The notes under the pieces are model-generated. The model made no database searches, was not told where the DNA came from, and saw only the letters and a program-made list of their open reading frames with translations. A program made the translations under genes and the position numbers. This document shows, piece after piece, positions 9,788 through 18,074 of a DNA stretch of 64,000 nucleotides. Each line of letters starts with the position of its first letter. The first letter of the stretch is position 1. Location: positions 41,002-105,001 of the forward strand of contig JALWYQ010000039.1 of assembly GCA_027078365.1 (NCBI GenBank), in the 5' to 3' direction. Origin of the DNA: Phycisphaerae bacterium (GTDB taxonomy: Bacteria > Planctomycetota > Phycisphaerae > Sedimentisphaerales > Sedimentisphaeraceae).

Positions 9788-11401
9788 CTAATGTTTAAAG
9801 TGTCTCTTGCCAGTAAAGACCATTGCAATTCCAGCTTCATCAGCTGCTGCAATAACCTCGTCATCCTTTTTAGATCCGCCAGGCTGAACAATGCAAGCCA
9901 CACCTGCCTTGGCAGCATTTATGATATTATCTGGGAATGGGAAGAAAGCGTCTGAACCCATAGAGGCCCCTTTACTCTCCTCACCTGCGTTCTTAAACGC
10001 TATCAAACCAGATTCCACTCTATTCATCTGACCAGCGCCAACACCTATTAGTCGACCATCCTTGACCAAAGTAATGGTATTACTCTTAACATGCTTAGCC
10101 GTTAACCATGCTATACGCAAATCTTCTAGTTGCTTATCAGTAGGTTTAAGTTTTGTTGGGAACGTTAGTTCATCAGGATTCCAACCAACTAAATCCCTCT
10201 TTTGAAGAAGCATGCCACCAACAATACAACGTACATCGTATTCTTTATCATCGAGGTTGTTTCTATCTATAGGACCTGTCTCGATAAGTCTTACCCTTTG
10301 CCCCCAAGTTTTCAATGTACGAATGGCATCAAGAGCATCACTGGTAAACTCTGGAGCAATAATCACCTCTGCAAAGAAACCAAGTGCGCCATTATCTTTA
10401 CCAAACCTAGCATAGGACTCCATAATCACTGTAGCAAGCTCTAAATCAACGGTTCTATTTAACGCTATAATACCACCAAAAGCACTTACCACATCTCCAA
10501 GATAAGCCTTCTCATAGGCCTTTATGATATCAGAATCAACGCTACAACCACAAGGATTTAGATGCTTGACAACGACCGCAGCTGGTTCTTGGAATTCCTT
10601 AACGAGCTCAAATGCCGCATTTGCATCAAGTAAGTTATTAAAACTAATATCGGTAGTTCCGCCTTCAAGAAACTTTGCTCTACCAATACTCACTTCACCC
10701 GCATCTGGTAAGCAATAAAAAGCTCCGCTTTGATGAGGGTTCTCTCCGTATCTAAGGTCCTTAACCTTAGTCATAGCAATTGAAACTCTTTGAGGATATT
10801 CATTGCCAAGTCTTGTATTTAGATATTTTGAGATTGCCGCATCGTAAGAGGCAGTCAAGCTAAATGCCGCAGCAGCGAGTTCTTCTCTAAACTCAAGAGT
10901 TGTAGAACCATCATTTTTATCCATCTGCGCAATAACACGCTTATAATCAGCCGGATTGGTTACAATAGTAACAAACTTATGATTCTTTGCAGCGGAACGA
11001 ACCATACTTGGTCCACCAATATCAATATTCTCAATCGCATCTTCAAAAGTGCAATTATCCTTGGCAACGGTGTCTTCAAAAGGATAGAGATTGACGCACA
11101 CCAAATCAATAGCTTCGATGCCATGCTCTTTCATTGCATCAACATGATCTTTATTGTCTCTCAAGCCAAGCAATGCTCCATGAATCTTAGGATGTAAGGT
11201 TTTCACACGTCCATTCATCATTTCTGGAAAACCAGTAACAGAATCTACGCTGATTACATCAACACCAGCATCTTTAATTGCTTTGGCAGTACCACCGGTA
11301 CTAATGATTTTGACGCCTCTGTCGCTAAGTTCTTTAGCAAATACAGTAACATCTCTTTTATCTGAAACACTTATAAGTGCAGTTTGTATCTTCGTATTCA
11401 T
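9788..11401 (-). CDS. purH: Bifunctional AICAR formyltransferase/IMP cyclohydrolase
   Basis: A 537-residue enzyme catalysing the last two steps of de novo IMP synthesis. The N-terminal MGS-like cyclohydrolase domain shows SVSDKRDVTVFAKEL, STGGTAKAI and GRVKTLHPKIHGALL. The formyltransferase domain has VVVKHLNPCGCS and ends GSDAFFPFPDNI, then CIVQPGGSKKDDEVI and VFTGKRHFKH. Length and both active-site regions are normal. It is the last gene of a three-gene minus-strand operon, 28 bases after the beta-propeller lipoprotein. Confidence 0.97.
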   Translation of the reverse strand: MNTKIQTALISVSDKRDVTVFAKELSDRGVKIISTGGTAKAIKDAGVDVISVDSVTGFPEMMNGRVKTLHPKIHGALLGLRDNKDHVDAMKEHGIEAIDLVCVNLYPFEDTVAKDNCTFEDAIENIDIGGPSMVRSAAKNHKFVTIVTNPADYKRVIAQMDKNDGSTTLEFREELAAAAFSLTASYDAAISKYLNTRLGNEYPQRVSIAMTKVKDLRYGENPHQSGAFYCLPDAGEVSIGRAKFLEGGTTDISFNNLLDANAAFELVKEFQEPAAVVVKHLNPCGCSVDSDIIKAYEKAYLGDVVSAFGGIIALNRTVDLELATVIMESYARFGKDNGALGFFAEVIIAPEFTSDALDAIRTLKTWGQRVRLIETGPIDRNNLDDKEYDVRCIVGGMLLQKRDLVGWNPDELTFPTKLKPTDKQLEDLRIAWLTAKHVKSNTITLVKDGRLIGVGAGQMNRVESGLIAFKNAGEESKGASMGSDAFFPFPDNIINAAKAGVACIVQPGGSKKDDEVIAAADEAGIAMVFTGKRHFKH

Positions 11402-11429
11402 TCTAACCTCATTGTAGGGTCTGTAAATA

Positions 11430-12530
11430 TTAGTCTATTTCATCTATGCGTAATAGTTTGCCTGTTTTATCCATAACATAGATACTAGAATCAAATGTAT
11501 TAGTTGCTACATAATCAACAACTGAAGTATCCAATTTGTAGAGATCCTTGCCTGTGTTATTATCCATAACACTTATCTCTTTTGATTTAGTAAAGACATA
11601 ACTTCTTGGCTTGCTTCTTGAAAGAAGTCTCTGCCCATCTTTCTCTTGCCATACTATCTTGCCATCGTCTGGTGATATTGCGTACAAGCCCTGCTTAGAT
11701 GCATAAACATAAAGCAAGTCACCAGCTAACACAGGTTTACTGCTCAATTCATCACCAAGAGGCGTCTTCCACTCAAGAGTACCTCTGGAAAGGCTCAACT
11801 TATAAATATTGCTATCAAGAGATGCGAGATAAATGCTATTATTTTTATAAAGAGCTCTTGCCCGTACCTGACCCCCAAGATCAAATCTCCAATATTTAAT
11901 TGCGCTCCTTGGCGATGTTGCAAATACATTTCCCTCACTGGTAACCATAACGAGTATCGATTCTGTAACTCCTATAGATACAATCGGTGTCCAAGTGCAA
12001 GAAGAAACGCGATAGACCGCATATTCTTGATCACGATTAACACAATGGACAAACATATCAGGGCCAGCAATGTAATAATTTTCTTTATTCATTGCAATCG
12101 GAGCAGTTGGTGTTTCAGAGAAATCGTACTCTTTAACGAGCTCACCTGTAGTTGGATTTAGCCTAAGCAGTTCTAAACCAACGGTAAAATATAAGTTTTC
12201 GCCATCTTTAACAGGCTCTTCAACAGGTAAAAGAGCTGGTGCAAACTTCTTTACGAAACGAACTTTACCGTTAGCTCTGTCAATACATAGTAGGGTATTG
12301 GTGTTTGTTATTACATATAGATATTTATCAACTACAAAGAACTTACTTACTGATTCGTTACATTTCAAAGGTATATTATTCTGCCAAGTTATAGAAAGCC
12401 CTGCATCCTTTAGTAGTGAGTTTGAAAGAAGCAGTGGATTGGAAGAACTGTCGTTATAACAAGAGCCACCATTGTTGCAACCAAACAGTGAAATTGACAA
12501 AATCGATAAAGTTAACAATCTTAACAACAT
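11430..12530 (-). CDS. Lipoprotein with PQQ-type beta-propeller repeats (BamB-like fold)
   Basis: A 366-residue predicted lipoprotein. The signal peptide ends in a lipobox (LFGC, Cys18), and repeated blades follow, each with a pattern like LLCIDRANGKVRFVK, LLRLNPTTGELVKEY, IYKLSLSRGTLEWKT and LYAISPDDGKIVWQE. This is the PQQ/WD-like propeller of BamB and quinoprotein relatives. A BamB role in outer-membrane assembly is possible but not shown, because no bam or gpsA-type neighbours are present. It lies between a small unknown gene (23-base gap) and purH. Confidence 0.75.
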   Translation of the reverse strand: MLLRLLTLSILSISLFGCNNGGSCYNDSSSNPLLLSNSLLKDAGLSITWQNNIPLKCNESVSKFFVVDKYLYVITNTNTLLCIDRANGKVRFVKKFAPALLPVEEPVKDGENLYFTVGLELLRLNPTTGELVKEYDFSETPTAPIAMNKENYYIAGPDMFVHCVNRDQEYAVYRVSSCTWTPIVSIGVTESILVMVTSEGNVFATSPRSAIKYWRFDLGGQVRARALYKNNSIYLASLDSNIYKLSLSRGTLEWKTPLGDELSSKPVLAGDLLYVYASKQGLYAISPDDGKIVWQEKDGQRLLSRSKPRSYVFTKSKEISVMDNNTGKDLYKLDTSVVDYVATNTFDSSIYVMDKTGKLLRIDEID

Positions 12531-12553
12531 AAATATCCTCTTATGATCAATAA

Positions 12554-12835
12554 TTATTTTAAGCTCACATAATCACTCAGGTCTATAGAATACTCATCTT
12601 CAATAGCTCTGAGAGCATGAACTCTTTCAATATCATCCTTAATCCTCGTAGCAAGTTTAAAAACGTACGGCTTGCCCGTTAGTCTATTGCTAAGGTCATC
12701 TAGCATTTGCTCCCATTTCCCGTCATAAAGCTGAGCCTTTAAAACCACAAGCATCCTCTCTTCTGGGGAGAAATGGCTTACAATTTCTTCAACCTCGGCA
12801 ATATGAGCATCTAAATGTTCGTTTTCTGGCACCAA
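12554..12835 (-). CDS. Small acidic protein of unknown function
   Basis: About 93 residues, soluble and largely helical by composition, with motifs VEEIVSHFSPEERMLVVLKA and TRIKDDIERVHALRAIEDEY. I do not recognise a family. The start is TTG at 12835 (GTG at 12832 is the alternative); GAGG at 12846-12849 is a plausible ribosome-binding site 10 bases upstream. It heads the operon with the beta-propeller lipoprotein and purH. A perfect 7-bp hairpin (12841-12862) overlaps the ribosome-binding site and may modulate translation. Confidence 0.6.
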   Translation of the reverse strand: MVPENEHLDAHIAEVEEIVSHFSPEERMLVVLKAQLYDGKWEQMLDDLSNRLTGKPYVFKLATRIKDDIERVHALRAIEDEYSIDLSDYVSLK

Positions 12836-12840
12836 TACGC

Positions 12841-12862
12841 TTTAGCCTCACTTTCGGCTAAA
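12841..12862 (-). promoter_or_regulatory. Hairpin overlapping the ribosome-binding site of the 12554-12835 gene
   Basis: TTTAGCC and GGCTAAA form a perfect 7-bp stem with an 8-nt loop. In the transcript, the GAGG ribosome-binding site falls at the loop/3'-arm junction. Confidence 0.35.
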
Positions 12863-12931
12863 ATCCTAACCTCAGCAGTGCCAAAATGCAAACAAATTAT
12901 GCTAACTCTTAATCCATAAGGATTGGCAAAT

Positions 12932-12967
12932 TAAAAAGAAAAGCCGCTGGCATCTCAGCCAACGGCT
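12932..12967 (-). terminator. Intrinsic terminator of the HEAT-repeat gene
   Basis: The stem AGCCG..TGGC / GCCA..CGGCT (12942-12967, one internal mismatch) is followed on the minus strand by a T-rich run. It lies 45 bases past the stop at 13013. Confidence 0.75.
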
Positions 12968-13012
12968 ATATCAAATTAATTTGTACAAAACCATATCATA
13001 GCAAGAGTTATG

Positions 13013-14782
13013 TTATTTCTTCGCTTGATCTAGTATTAGGATCTTAACTTTCTTGCTAGGAAGATTTAGTGACCCATAAGCCCCCGCTGCACTAGAGCGG
13101 ATTCTAGCATCAATATCTCTTGAAGCACTCATCTGGTATAGCTTATCAACTTGCTCTGTTGATAGCAGATTGCCAAACTTCTTTATAGACACAATCAAAG
13201 AATCAAAGACGCTTAATCTCAAATCTGTATCACGAGAATCATCAAAAGCAATTTTAATAATAGCACGCTGTGCGTCTGGTGCATTGATATAAGCTAATAC
13301 CTTAGATGCTTTAATAGCAAGGTCTGAATCACCAGAATTTAATACCTTAATTAACGATTCTTTTGCCTGAGCAACATCTACTATAGCATTGTTAGATATT
13401 GCCAATTTCACAAGAACATCCATTGCTCTTTTAGCATACGAGAGCGACAATTGCTCTCCAAGGTCTGAAGAACCAACCCTAACTATCGCATCAGAAAGAT
13501 TCTCTACAACCTTCTTATCTCCAACAAAATTAGTCGTCGGCCCTACTGAACCAATCGCAATCGCCGCACTGTAGCGAACGCTAAGAGCTTTGTAAGTCAA
13601 CGCATCAACTAGTGGCTGAGTTGTACCAAATGTGTATAGAAGAGATGATTCTCCTGCATTAACTGCAAGTGCCTCAACTAGATTGAGGGCAACGTAATCA
13701 TCCTGGTCTTTAATCGCCATCGCTAAAGCGGCCTGTAAATACTCAGCTCCAGCTGTTGTAGCATAGGTCATAGCATCGGCATGACCTTGACCAAAATATT
13801 TTGGCATTGCAATATTTGCCTCTTCAACCTTAAAGAATGATGCAATCCAAAGAGATATTGCCTCTGAGGTGTTCTCATCGGCCCTCAGAGCCCATTCACA
13901 AGACCTCATACTCATGAGTTCAAAGAAATATTTCTTGGAAACCTTCTCTCTTTTTAATCTATTCTCTTGAGTATCCCAGAACCAAATATTTGCAAAAGTA
14001 AAATCGCTACGCGGTGCAACTGAATCGTGGTGGTAATAGTAATCCCTAGCAAGATTATAGAACAATCTTGCTGAAGAAATCTTCAAAGCGTTAGGATCAA
14101 TAGACTTAATTGCATTAAGAGCCTGCTCTTTGAGATCTTGGGCAGATGTAGTTTCATAGATATATTTAAGGTAGGCAAGAGATTGCGGATATTTGATTTT
14201 TCCTAAAGCTCTGACAACCTCTATTTTTGTAGCATGATCACTCATCTCCAAAGAAGCAACCAATGGACGAATAGCATCGCGGTCCATCTTAGATAGAGCA
14301 ACTGTAATAGCCGGAAGCTCTTTTTTTCTTGCTGGATCACTAATGGCATCTAGAAGGAAAGGCACTGCATACTCACCGGCATTCTTAAGCCTTTGCTCCG
14401 CTTTAATGCGTCCCCTCTCAGTCGTATTTAATCTAGCAATTTCTTGCTTGATAATCTTTGGGTTAGTTCTAAGCTCAAAACGCCCCTTCTCGATGACATC
14501 TAACAACTTACTTGCAACATCTTTGAGCTCTGTACTGTTGTTGTAAACCCTAAGTAGGATTCCGTATGACTGTGGATTTTGCTCGCTAATTTTGAGAAGC
14601 TCAACAGGGTCTGGGTTACTATCTAAGACCAACTGAGCATATCCCTTGGCCAAATCCATACGTCCTACGGCTGTATAGTGCAGGAAGTCGTTCCAGTTTT
14701 CTTCTAGCGTTGCGCCGTAAACACTTGCTACACAAAGAATAAAGAAGCAACTAATAACCTGCCAGGTCTTATTTTTAATCAT
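13013..14782 (-). CDS. Exported HEAT-repeat protein
   Basis: A 589-residue protein with a signal peptide (MIKNKTWQVISCFFILCVAS, likely cleaved after VYG-A near residue 23). Alpha-helical HEAT-like repeats occupy much of the remainder. Clear units are GEYAVPFLLDAISDPARKKE, RDAIRPLVASLEMSDHATK with VVRALGKIKYPQSLAYLKYI, and, near the C-terminus, LAIKASKVLAYINAPDAQRA. Such repeats scaffold protein-protein contacts; no catalytic motif is visible. It is monocistronic with its own terminator. Large exported HEAT proteins are common in PVC bacteria, which fits the rest of the window. Confidence 0.78.
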   Translation of the reverse strand: MIKNKTWQVISCFFILCVASVYGATLEENWNDFLHYTAVGRMDLAKGYAQLVLDSNPDPVELLKISEQNPQSYGILLRVYNNSTELKDVASKLLDVIEKGRFELRTNPKIIKQEIARLNTTERGRIKAEQRLKNAGEYAVPFLLDAISDPARKKELPAITVALSKMDRDAIRPLVASLEMSDHATKIEVVRALGKIKYPQSLAYLKYIYETTSAQDLKEQALNAIKSIDPNALKISSARLFYNLARDYYYHHDSVAPRSDFTFANIWFWDTQENRLKREKVSKKYFFELMSMRSCEWALRADENTSEAISLWIASFFKVEEANIAMPKYFGQGHADAMTYATTAGAEYLQAALAMAIKDQDDYVALNLVEALAVNAGESSLLYTFGTTQPLVDALTYKALSVRYSAAIAIGSVGPTTNFVGDKKVVENLSDAIVRVGSSDLGEQLSLSYAKRAMDVLVKLAISNNAIVDVAQAKESLIKVLNSGDSDLAIKASKVLAYINAPDAQRAIIKIAFDDSRDTDLRLSVFDSLIVSIKKFGNLLSTEQVDKLYQMSASRDIDARIRSSAAGAYGSLNLPSKKVKILILDQAKK

Positions 14783-14970
14783 CTATATGACTCCGATATA
14801 ATTACGATGACAACAAATACTTACGAGTATATACAGACTACGGCTGTATTGCAGAAATAGGGATTATAATTTATGCACCATAAGTGTCAATGAAAAACCA
14901 TAGAGCATTTACACTATTGCGATTAAATATTGCACATACCATCACCACTATCACCAAAGAAGCTCTAAGA

Positions 14971-16053
14971 TTATTTGTTGTATGAATCAACGGCATCAAA
15001 ATATACCTTGCACAGTGATTCTAACATATTTGAATCGCTATTCTGCTCTCTGAAATGTTCCTGCGCACGCTTTGCCATTGCGCGGGCTTTATCTCTATTG
15101 TCTAGTAGCTCTTTAAGAACGCCATACAGTGAAAGTTCGTCTTTATGGTCAAAACACAAACAATCACCCTCATTTAAAACATCGCATTCACACTCAGGAA
15201 CAGCTATCGCTAATCCAGCAGCAATCGCTTCAAATACACTCGTATCAAACTCTTTCGATGGCCATGGTTGCAAAAATATATCAGCCCCTGCTATGAACTT
15301 TCTCAGCGGTTTGACGTTACCAACGATATTAACCAAATGCGAAAGTCCCATGTCTTGGACCAGCTTTCTACAGGCAGTATCCTGATTTCCTTGCCCAATC
15401 ATCGCCACCATAAATTCATACCCATCAATACCAAGATGCCTTAGAGCTCCAAAAAATGCCTGAAACTCTTTAACATTTTCCATTGGATATACTACCGCAA
15501 TACTTGCAAGCCGTGATTCGCTGTCAAAACAGGCAATCTTGTCGTCCACAAAAGTTCCGTACTCGAATCGCCTAACCTTGCCACTGACATCCCTAAACAT
15601 ACTCTCAAGTTTCTGTTTGATACGAGAATTTCCAGCGAAGATACATTGACAATTATTTCCGAAAGCCTCAAACCTACTCAAAATCGTAGGCTTCTCAAAA
15701 TAATTAACTACATATGGTATGTCGAATTCAGTTGCTAACTTTTTAGTAACTCTAAGATCTCTATTTGAGAGTGCATGAATTATATTAGGCTTAGATTTTG
15801 CTACAAATTCCACAAGTTTAGTGTAGCTATATTTCTCAAAGACGACTGTCTTAATTAACGGATATTTAGTTGATTCAATATTCATCCGAGAGACAAAACT
15901 AGCGGTAGAATCACCTGTAGAAACAACCCTAAGCACCGAAGAGCAACTAGAGAGCCCTTTTATCAATCGACTAACATAGTCAGAATAATTTGCTACAGAA
16001 TCATCTCCAATGATTAGTAGTGCGTTTAGATTTTGTTTTTTAGATTCTGACAT
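14971..16053 (-). CDS. Glycosyltransferase, GT4-like
   Basis: A 360-residue GT-B-type glycosyltransferase. The N-terminal half is divergent (start MSESKKQNLNALLIIGDD). The C-terminal donor-binding half is typical of GT4: GNVKPLRKFIAGADIFLQPW followed by FDTSVFEAIAAGLAIAVPE, the E-x7-E-like motif region. Then come a D-E-L segment and the C-terminal helix RAMAKRAQEHF. It probably transfers a nucleotide sugar to a cell-surface glycan, but donor and acceptor cannot be read from the sequence. It lies 38 bases after nadD on the same strand. Confidence 0.72.
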   Translation of the reverse strand: MSESKKQNLNALLIIGDDSVANYSDYVSRLIKGLSSCSSVLRVVSTGDSTASFVSRMNIESTKYPLIKTVVFEKYSYTKLVEFVAKSKPNIIHALSNRDLRVTKKLATEFDIPYVVNYFEKPTILSRFEAFGNNCQCIFAGNSRIKQKLESMFRDVSGKVRRFEYGTFVDDKIACFDSESRLASIAVVYPMENVKEFQAFFGALRHLGIDGYEFMVAMIGQGNQDTACRKLVQDMGLSHLVNIVGNVKPLRKFIAGADIFLQPWPSKEFDTSVFEAIAAGLAIAVPECECDVLNEGDCLCFDHKDELSLYGVLKELLDNRDKARAMAKRAQEHFREQNSDSNMLESLCKVYFDAVDSYNK

Positions 16054-16091
16054 TCTATAAATCCCATAAAGTAATGAGAAACTTCCGCCAT

Positions 16092-16709
16092 CTAACTCTT
16101 ATAGAGATTGTAAGCCTTAATATATTGATGTACATCTTCATTGAGATACTCAGAGACATCAACTCCACTAACTATTTTATTTCTGATAGAACTACTACTT
16201 ATATCCATCGGATCAATTTCAATTATATTGTTCTTTATAGAATCAGCAACATCATTACCAAGAACATTTGCAATATTCTCAAGAGCTGAAAAATCAAATG
16301 GCAACCTCGCTGTGAGAATAAAATTACACATCTCAAGCAACTCACGAATACGATACCATTTAGGTAAATCCTCTAGAACATCTACACCAGCAAGCCAGAA
16401 GAGATTAGCTTCTTGATACATGTTCTTAAAATGTCTTACAGTGTAAATAGAGTAGCTTGGCGGCACGCGATTGAGTTCATAATCACTAAACTCAAAAGAA
16501 TCATAACCAGCAATTGCAAGTTTAATCATTTTGGATCTATGATGGCTATCCGCCAAAGTCTTGTGGCTTTTCAAAGGCGATCTGTTTGCAGGAATAAATA
16601 TAACCTTTGCTGGAGCTTTTTCTTTAACGCACTGCAAAGCAATATTGACATGCGCCAAATGTATTGGGTCAAAACTTCCACCAAAAAGAATTATGTTTTG
16701 CCTAGACAT
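16092..16709 (-). CDS. nadD: Nicotinate-nucleotide adenylyltransferase
   Basis: A 205-residue enzyme adenylating nicotinate mononucleotide in NAD synthesis. The nucleotidyltransferase P-loop-like motif FGGSFDPIHLAHVNIA is at residues 8-23. It also has FIPANRSPLKSHKTLADSHH and WLAGVDVLEDLPKWYR. The second signature, near residue 170, is SSSSIRNKI (the ISSTxxR motif). Length is normal. It starts an operon with the downstream glycosyltransferase. Confidence 0.94.
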   Translation of the reverse strand: MSRQNIILFGGSFDPIHLAHVNIALQCVKEKAPAKVIFIPANRSPLKSHKTLADSHHRSKMIKLAIAGYDSFEFSDYELNRVPPSYSIYTVRHFKNMYQEANLFWLAGVDVLEDLPKWYRIRELLEMCNFILTARLPFDFSALENIANVLGNDVADSIKNNIIEIDPMDISSSSIRNKIVSGVDVSEYLNEDVHQYIKAYNLYKS

Positions 16710-17149
16710 CGTTCACCAAATTTAAACCTAAGAGATAAATTTACGGTCTAAGGTATCAGAAAATTCAAAAAACTATAAAAAAAATTTCAAAAAAACTTCT
16801 ACATCAAACAATGCAACAACAACCATAACAACTAAGAACATTTACAAAACCGCATAACAGTTAGCGAAACGACAAATGCAAATATTTAACACTATAAGGT
16901 CTATCAACGCAAAATAAGAACAACAGCCTGCGAAAAGAAACGATATCTTTTCTAGTTTAACACAACAGCTAGCCATTAGAAATGCGCGTAAGTGCTGATA
17001 TAACATAAGAATAGAATGCAAAAAAACGTAAAGACACCTTAAATTTATAGACGATAACTTAGTTGTAGACTGTTAGGTAGGAATAAAACGTTAAACTAAT
17101 GGTAACATGCTAATTGTTATTAGATGATTTTTAAGAGAGGTAAATAGAT
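16710..17149. other. AT-rich intergenic region between nadD and the H1-like gene
   Basis: This 440-base gap holds no convincing gene. It is very A-rich on the plus strand in its left half. It must contain the divergent promoters for nadD (leftward) and the lysine-rich protein (rightward). GAGAGG at 17134-17139 is the ribosome-binding site of the latter. Confidence 0.6.
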
Positions 17150-17599
17150 ATGGCTAAGAAAGTTGCTAAGAAAAAAGTTACTAAGAAAGCTACCACTAAG
17201 AAGGTTGCAAAAAAGAAAGTTGCTAAGAAAAAAGTAACTAAGAAAGCTACAACTAAAAAGGCTACAACTAAAAAGGCCGCAAAGAAAAAAGTAACAAAGA
17301 AGAAAGTAACAAAGAAGGCAACTGCAAAGAAAGCTACAAAGAAGAAAGTGGCTAAGAAAAAAGTAACTAAGAAGACCACTACTAAAAAGGCTGCAAAAAA
17401 GAAAGTAACAAAGAAAAAAGCAACTAAGAAAACTACCACAAAGAAAGCTACAAAGAAGAAAGTTGCTAAGAAAAAAGTGGCCAAGAAAAAGGTAACCAAG
17501 AAAGCCACTGCTAAAAAGGCAACCAAGAAAAAAGTAACCAAGAAGGCTACTGCAAAGAAAGCTACAAAGAAGAAAGTGGCTAAGAAGAGCAAGAAATAA
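17150..17599 (+). CDS. Histone H1-like Lys/Ala/Thr repeat DNA-binding protein
   Basis: A 149-residue, extremely basic protein made almost wholly of K, A, T and V in short repeats such as KKVTKKATTKKVAKKK, ending KKSKK. It has no hydrophobic core, so it should be disordered and bind nucleic acid through charge. It resembles bacterial histone-H1-like proteins (chlamydial Hc2, AlgP-type tails). Chromosome compaction or nucleoid organisation is the likely role, inferred from composition. GAGAGG lies upstream of ATG 17150 and a strong terminator follows. The repeat tract makes length variation between strains likely. Confidence 0.85.
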   Translation: MAKKVAKKKVTKKATTKKVAKKKVAKKKVTKKATTKKATTKKAAKKKVTKKKVTKKATAKKATKKKVAKKKVTKKTTTKKAAKKKVTKKKATKKTTTKKATKKKVAKKKVAKKKVTKKATAKKATKKKVTKKATAKKATKKKVAKKSKK

Positions 17600-17627
17600 G
17601 CTATTCTAAATCGTTAAGCAAGATTAA

Positions 17628-17655
17628 GGAGGTTTCTTAAAAGAAGCCTCCTTTT
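17628..17655 (+). terminator. Intrinsic terminator after the H1-like gene
   Basis: The stem GGAGGTTTCT/AGAAGCCTCC (17628-17651, one G-T wobble) has a four-base loop and is followed by TTTT. Confidence 0.88.
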
Positions 17656-17693
17656 AGTTATTCACATAAGTATAAATGAAAGGTTTTTGTTAA

Positions 17694-18011
17694 ATGAAGA
17701 ATGTTTTGATTTTAACAGTAGCAATAATTGGTATTTTTTTAATAACTGGCTGTGAAGAATGTTGTAAATGTGACAACACCAATAATAAAGTTAGCTGCTC
17801 ACAAGATGCTAGCTTGAAAAGACTCGTAGAGCTCAAAGATACTCAAATTGCCCAGTTAAAGAAACAAGTTAAGACTCTTGAAGCTAAATTGGAAGCTAGT
17901 CAGAAACAAGCAGAACCAAGTATCAACATGATGATGGACGCTTTCAAAAGTGTACAAGCAGAGAATAAGAAGTTAAAAGAGGAAATAAAGAAGCTAAGAC
18001 TAAACAAGTAA
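17694..18011 (+). CDS. Small coiled-coil lipoprotein
   Basis: A 105-residue protein with a lipoprotein signal peptide (MKNVLILTVAIIGIFLITGC, lipobox Cys20). A cysteine-rich segment follows (CEECCKC), then a long heptad-rich helix with LKDTQIAQLKKQVKTLEAKL, and later AENKKLKEEIKKLRL at the C-terminus. It resembles in outline the Lpp-type or spacer lipoproteins that sit between outer membrane and cell wall, but no family is recognised. It sits between two terminators, so it is an independent unit. The extra Cys cluster just after the lipidation site is unusual. Confidence 0.75.
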   Translation: MKNVLILTVAIIGIFLITGCEECCKCDNTNNKVSCSQDASLKRLVELKDTQIAQLKKQVKTLEAKLEASQKQAEPSINMMMDAFKSVQAENKKLKEEIKKLRLNK

Positions 18012-18036
18012 TTTCTCTGTAGATATATTAAAATCT

Positions 18037-18074
18037 AAAAAAGAGAGGTGTCAATCTGACACCTCTCTTTTTTT
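18037..18074. terminator. Bidirectional terminator between the lipoprotein gene and pyrG
   Basis: AAGAGAGGTGTCA (18041-18053) pairs perfectly with TGACACCTCTCTT (18057-18069). The A-run on the left and T-run on the right serve both strands. It abuts the pyrG stop codon. Confidence 0.92.

Noticed and set aside
17131..17592. Long minus-strand open frame (153 codons) of F/V/A/T opposite the H1-like gene
   Set aside because: It is the antisense of a low-complexity Lys repeat; the phenylalanine/valine pattern follows from AAG/AAA codons and there is no ribosome-binding site.
17150..17599. Regularly repeated DNA resembling a CRISPR array
   Set aside because: Repeats are short, in frame and uninterrupted by unique spacers; they encode the Lys-rich protein.
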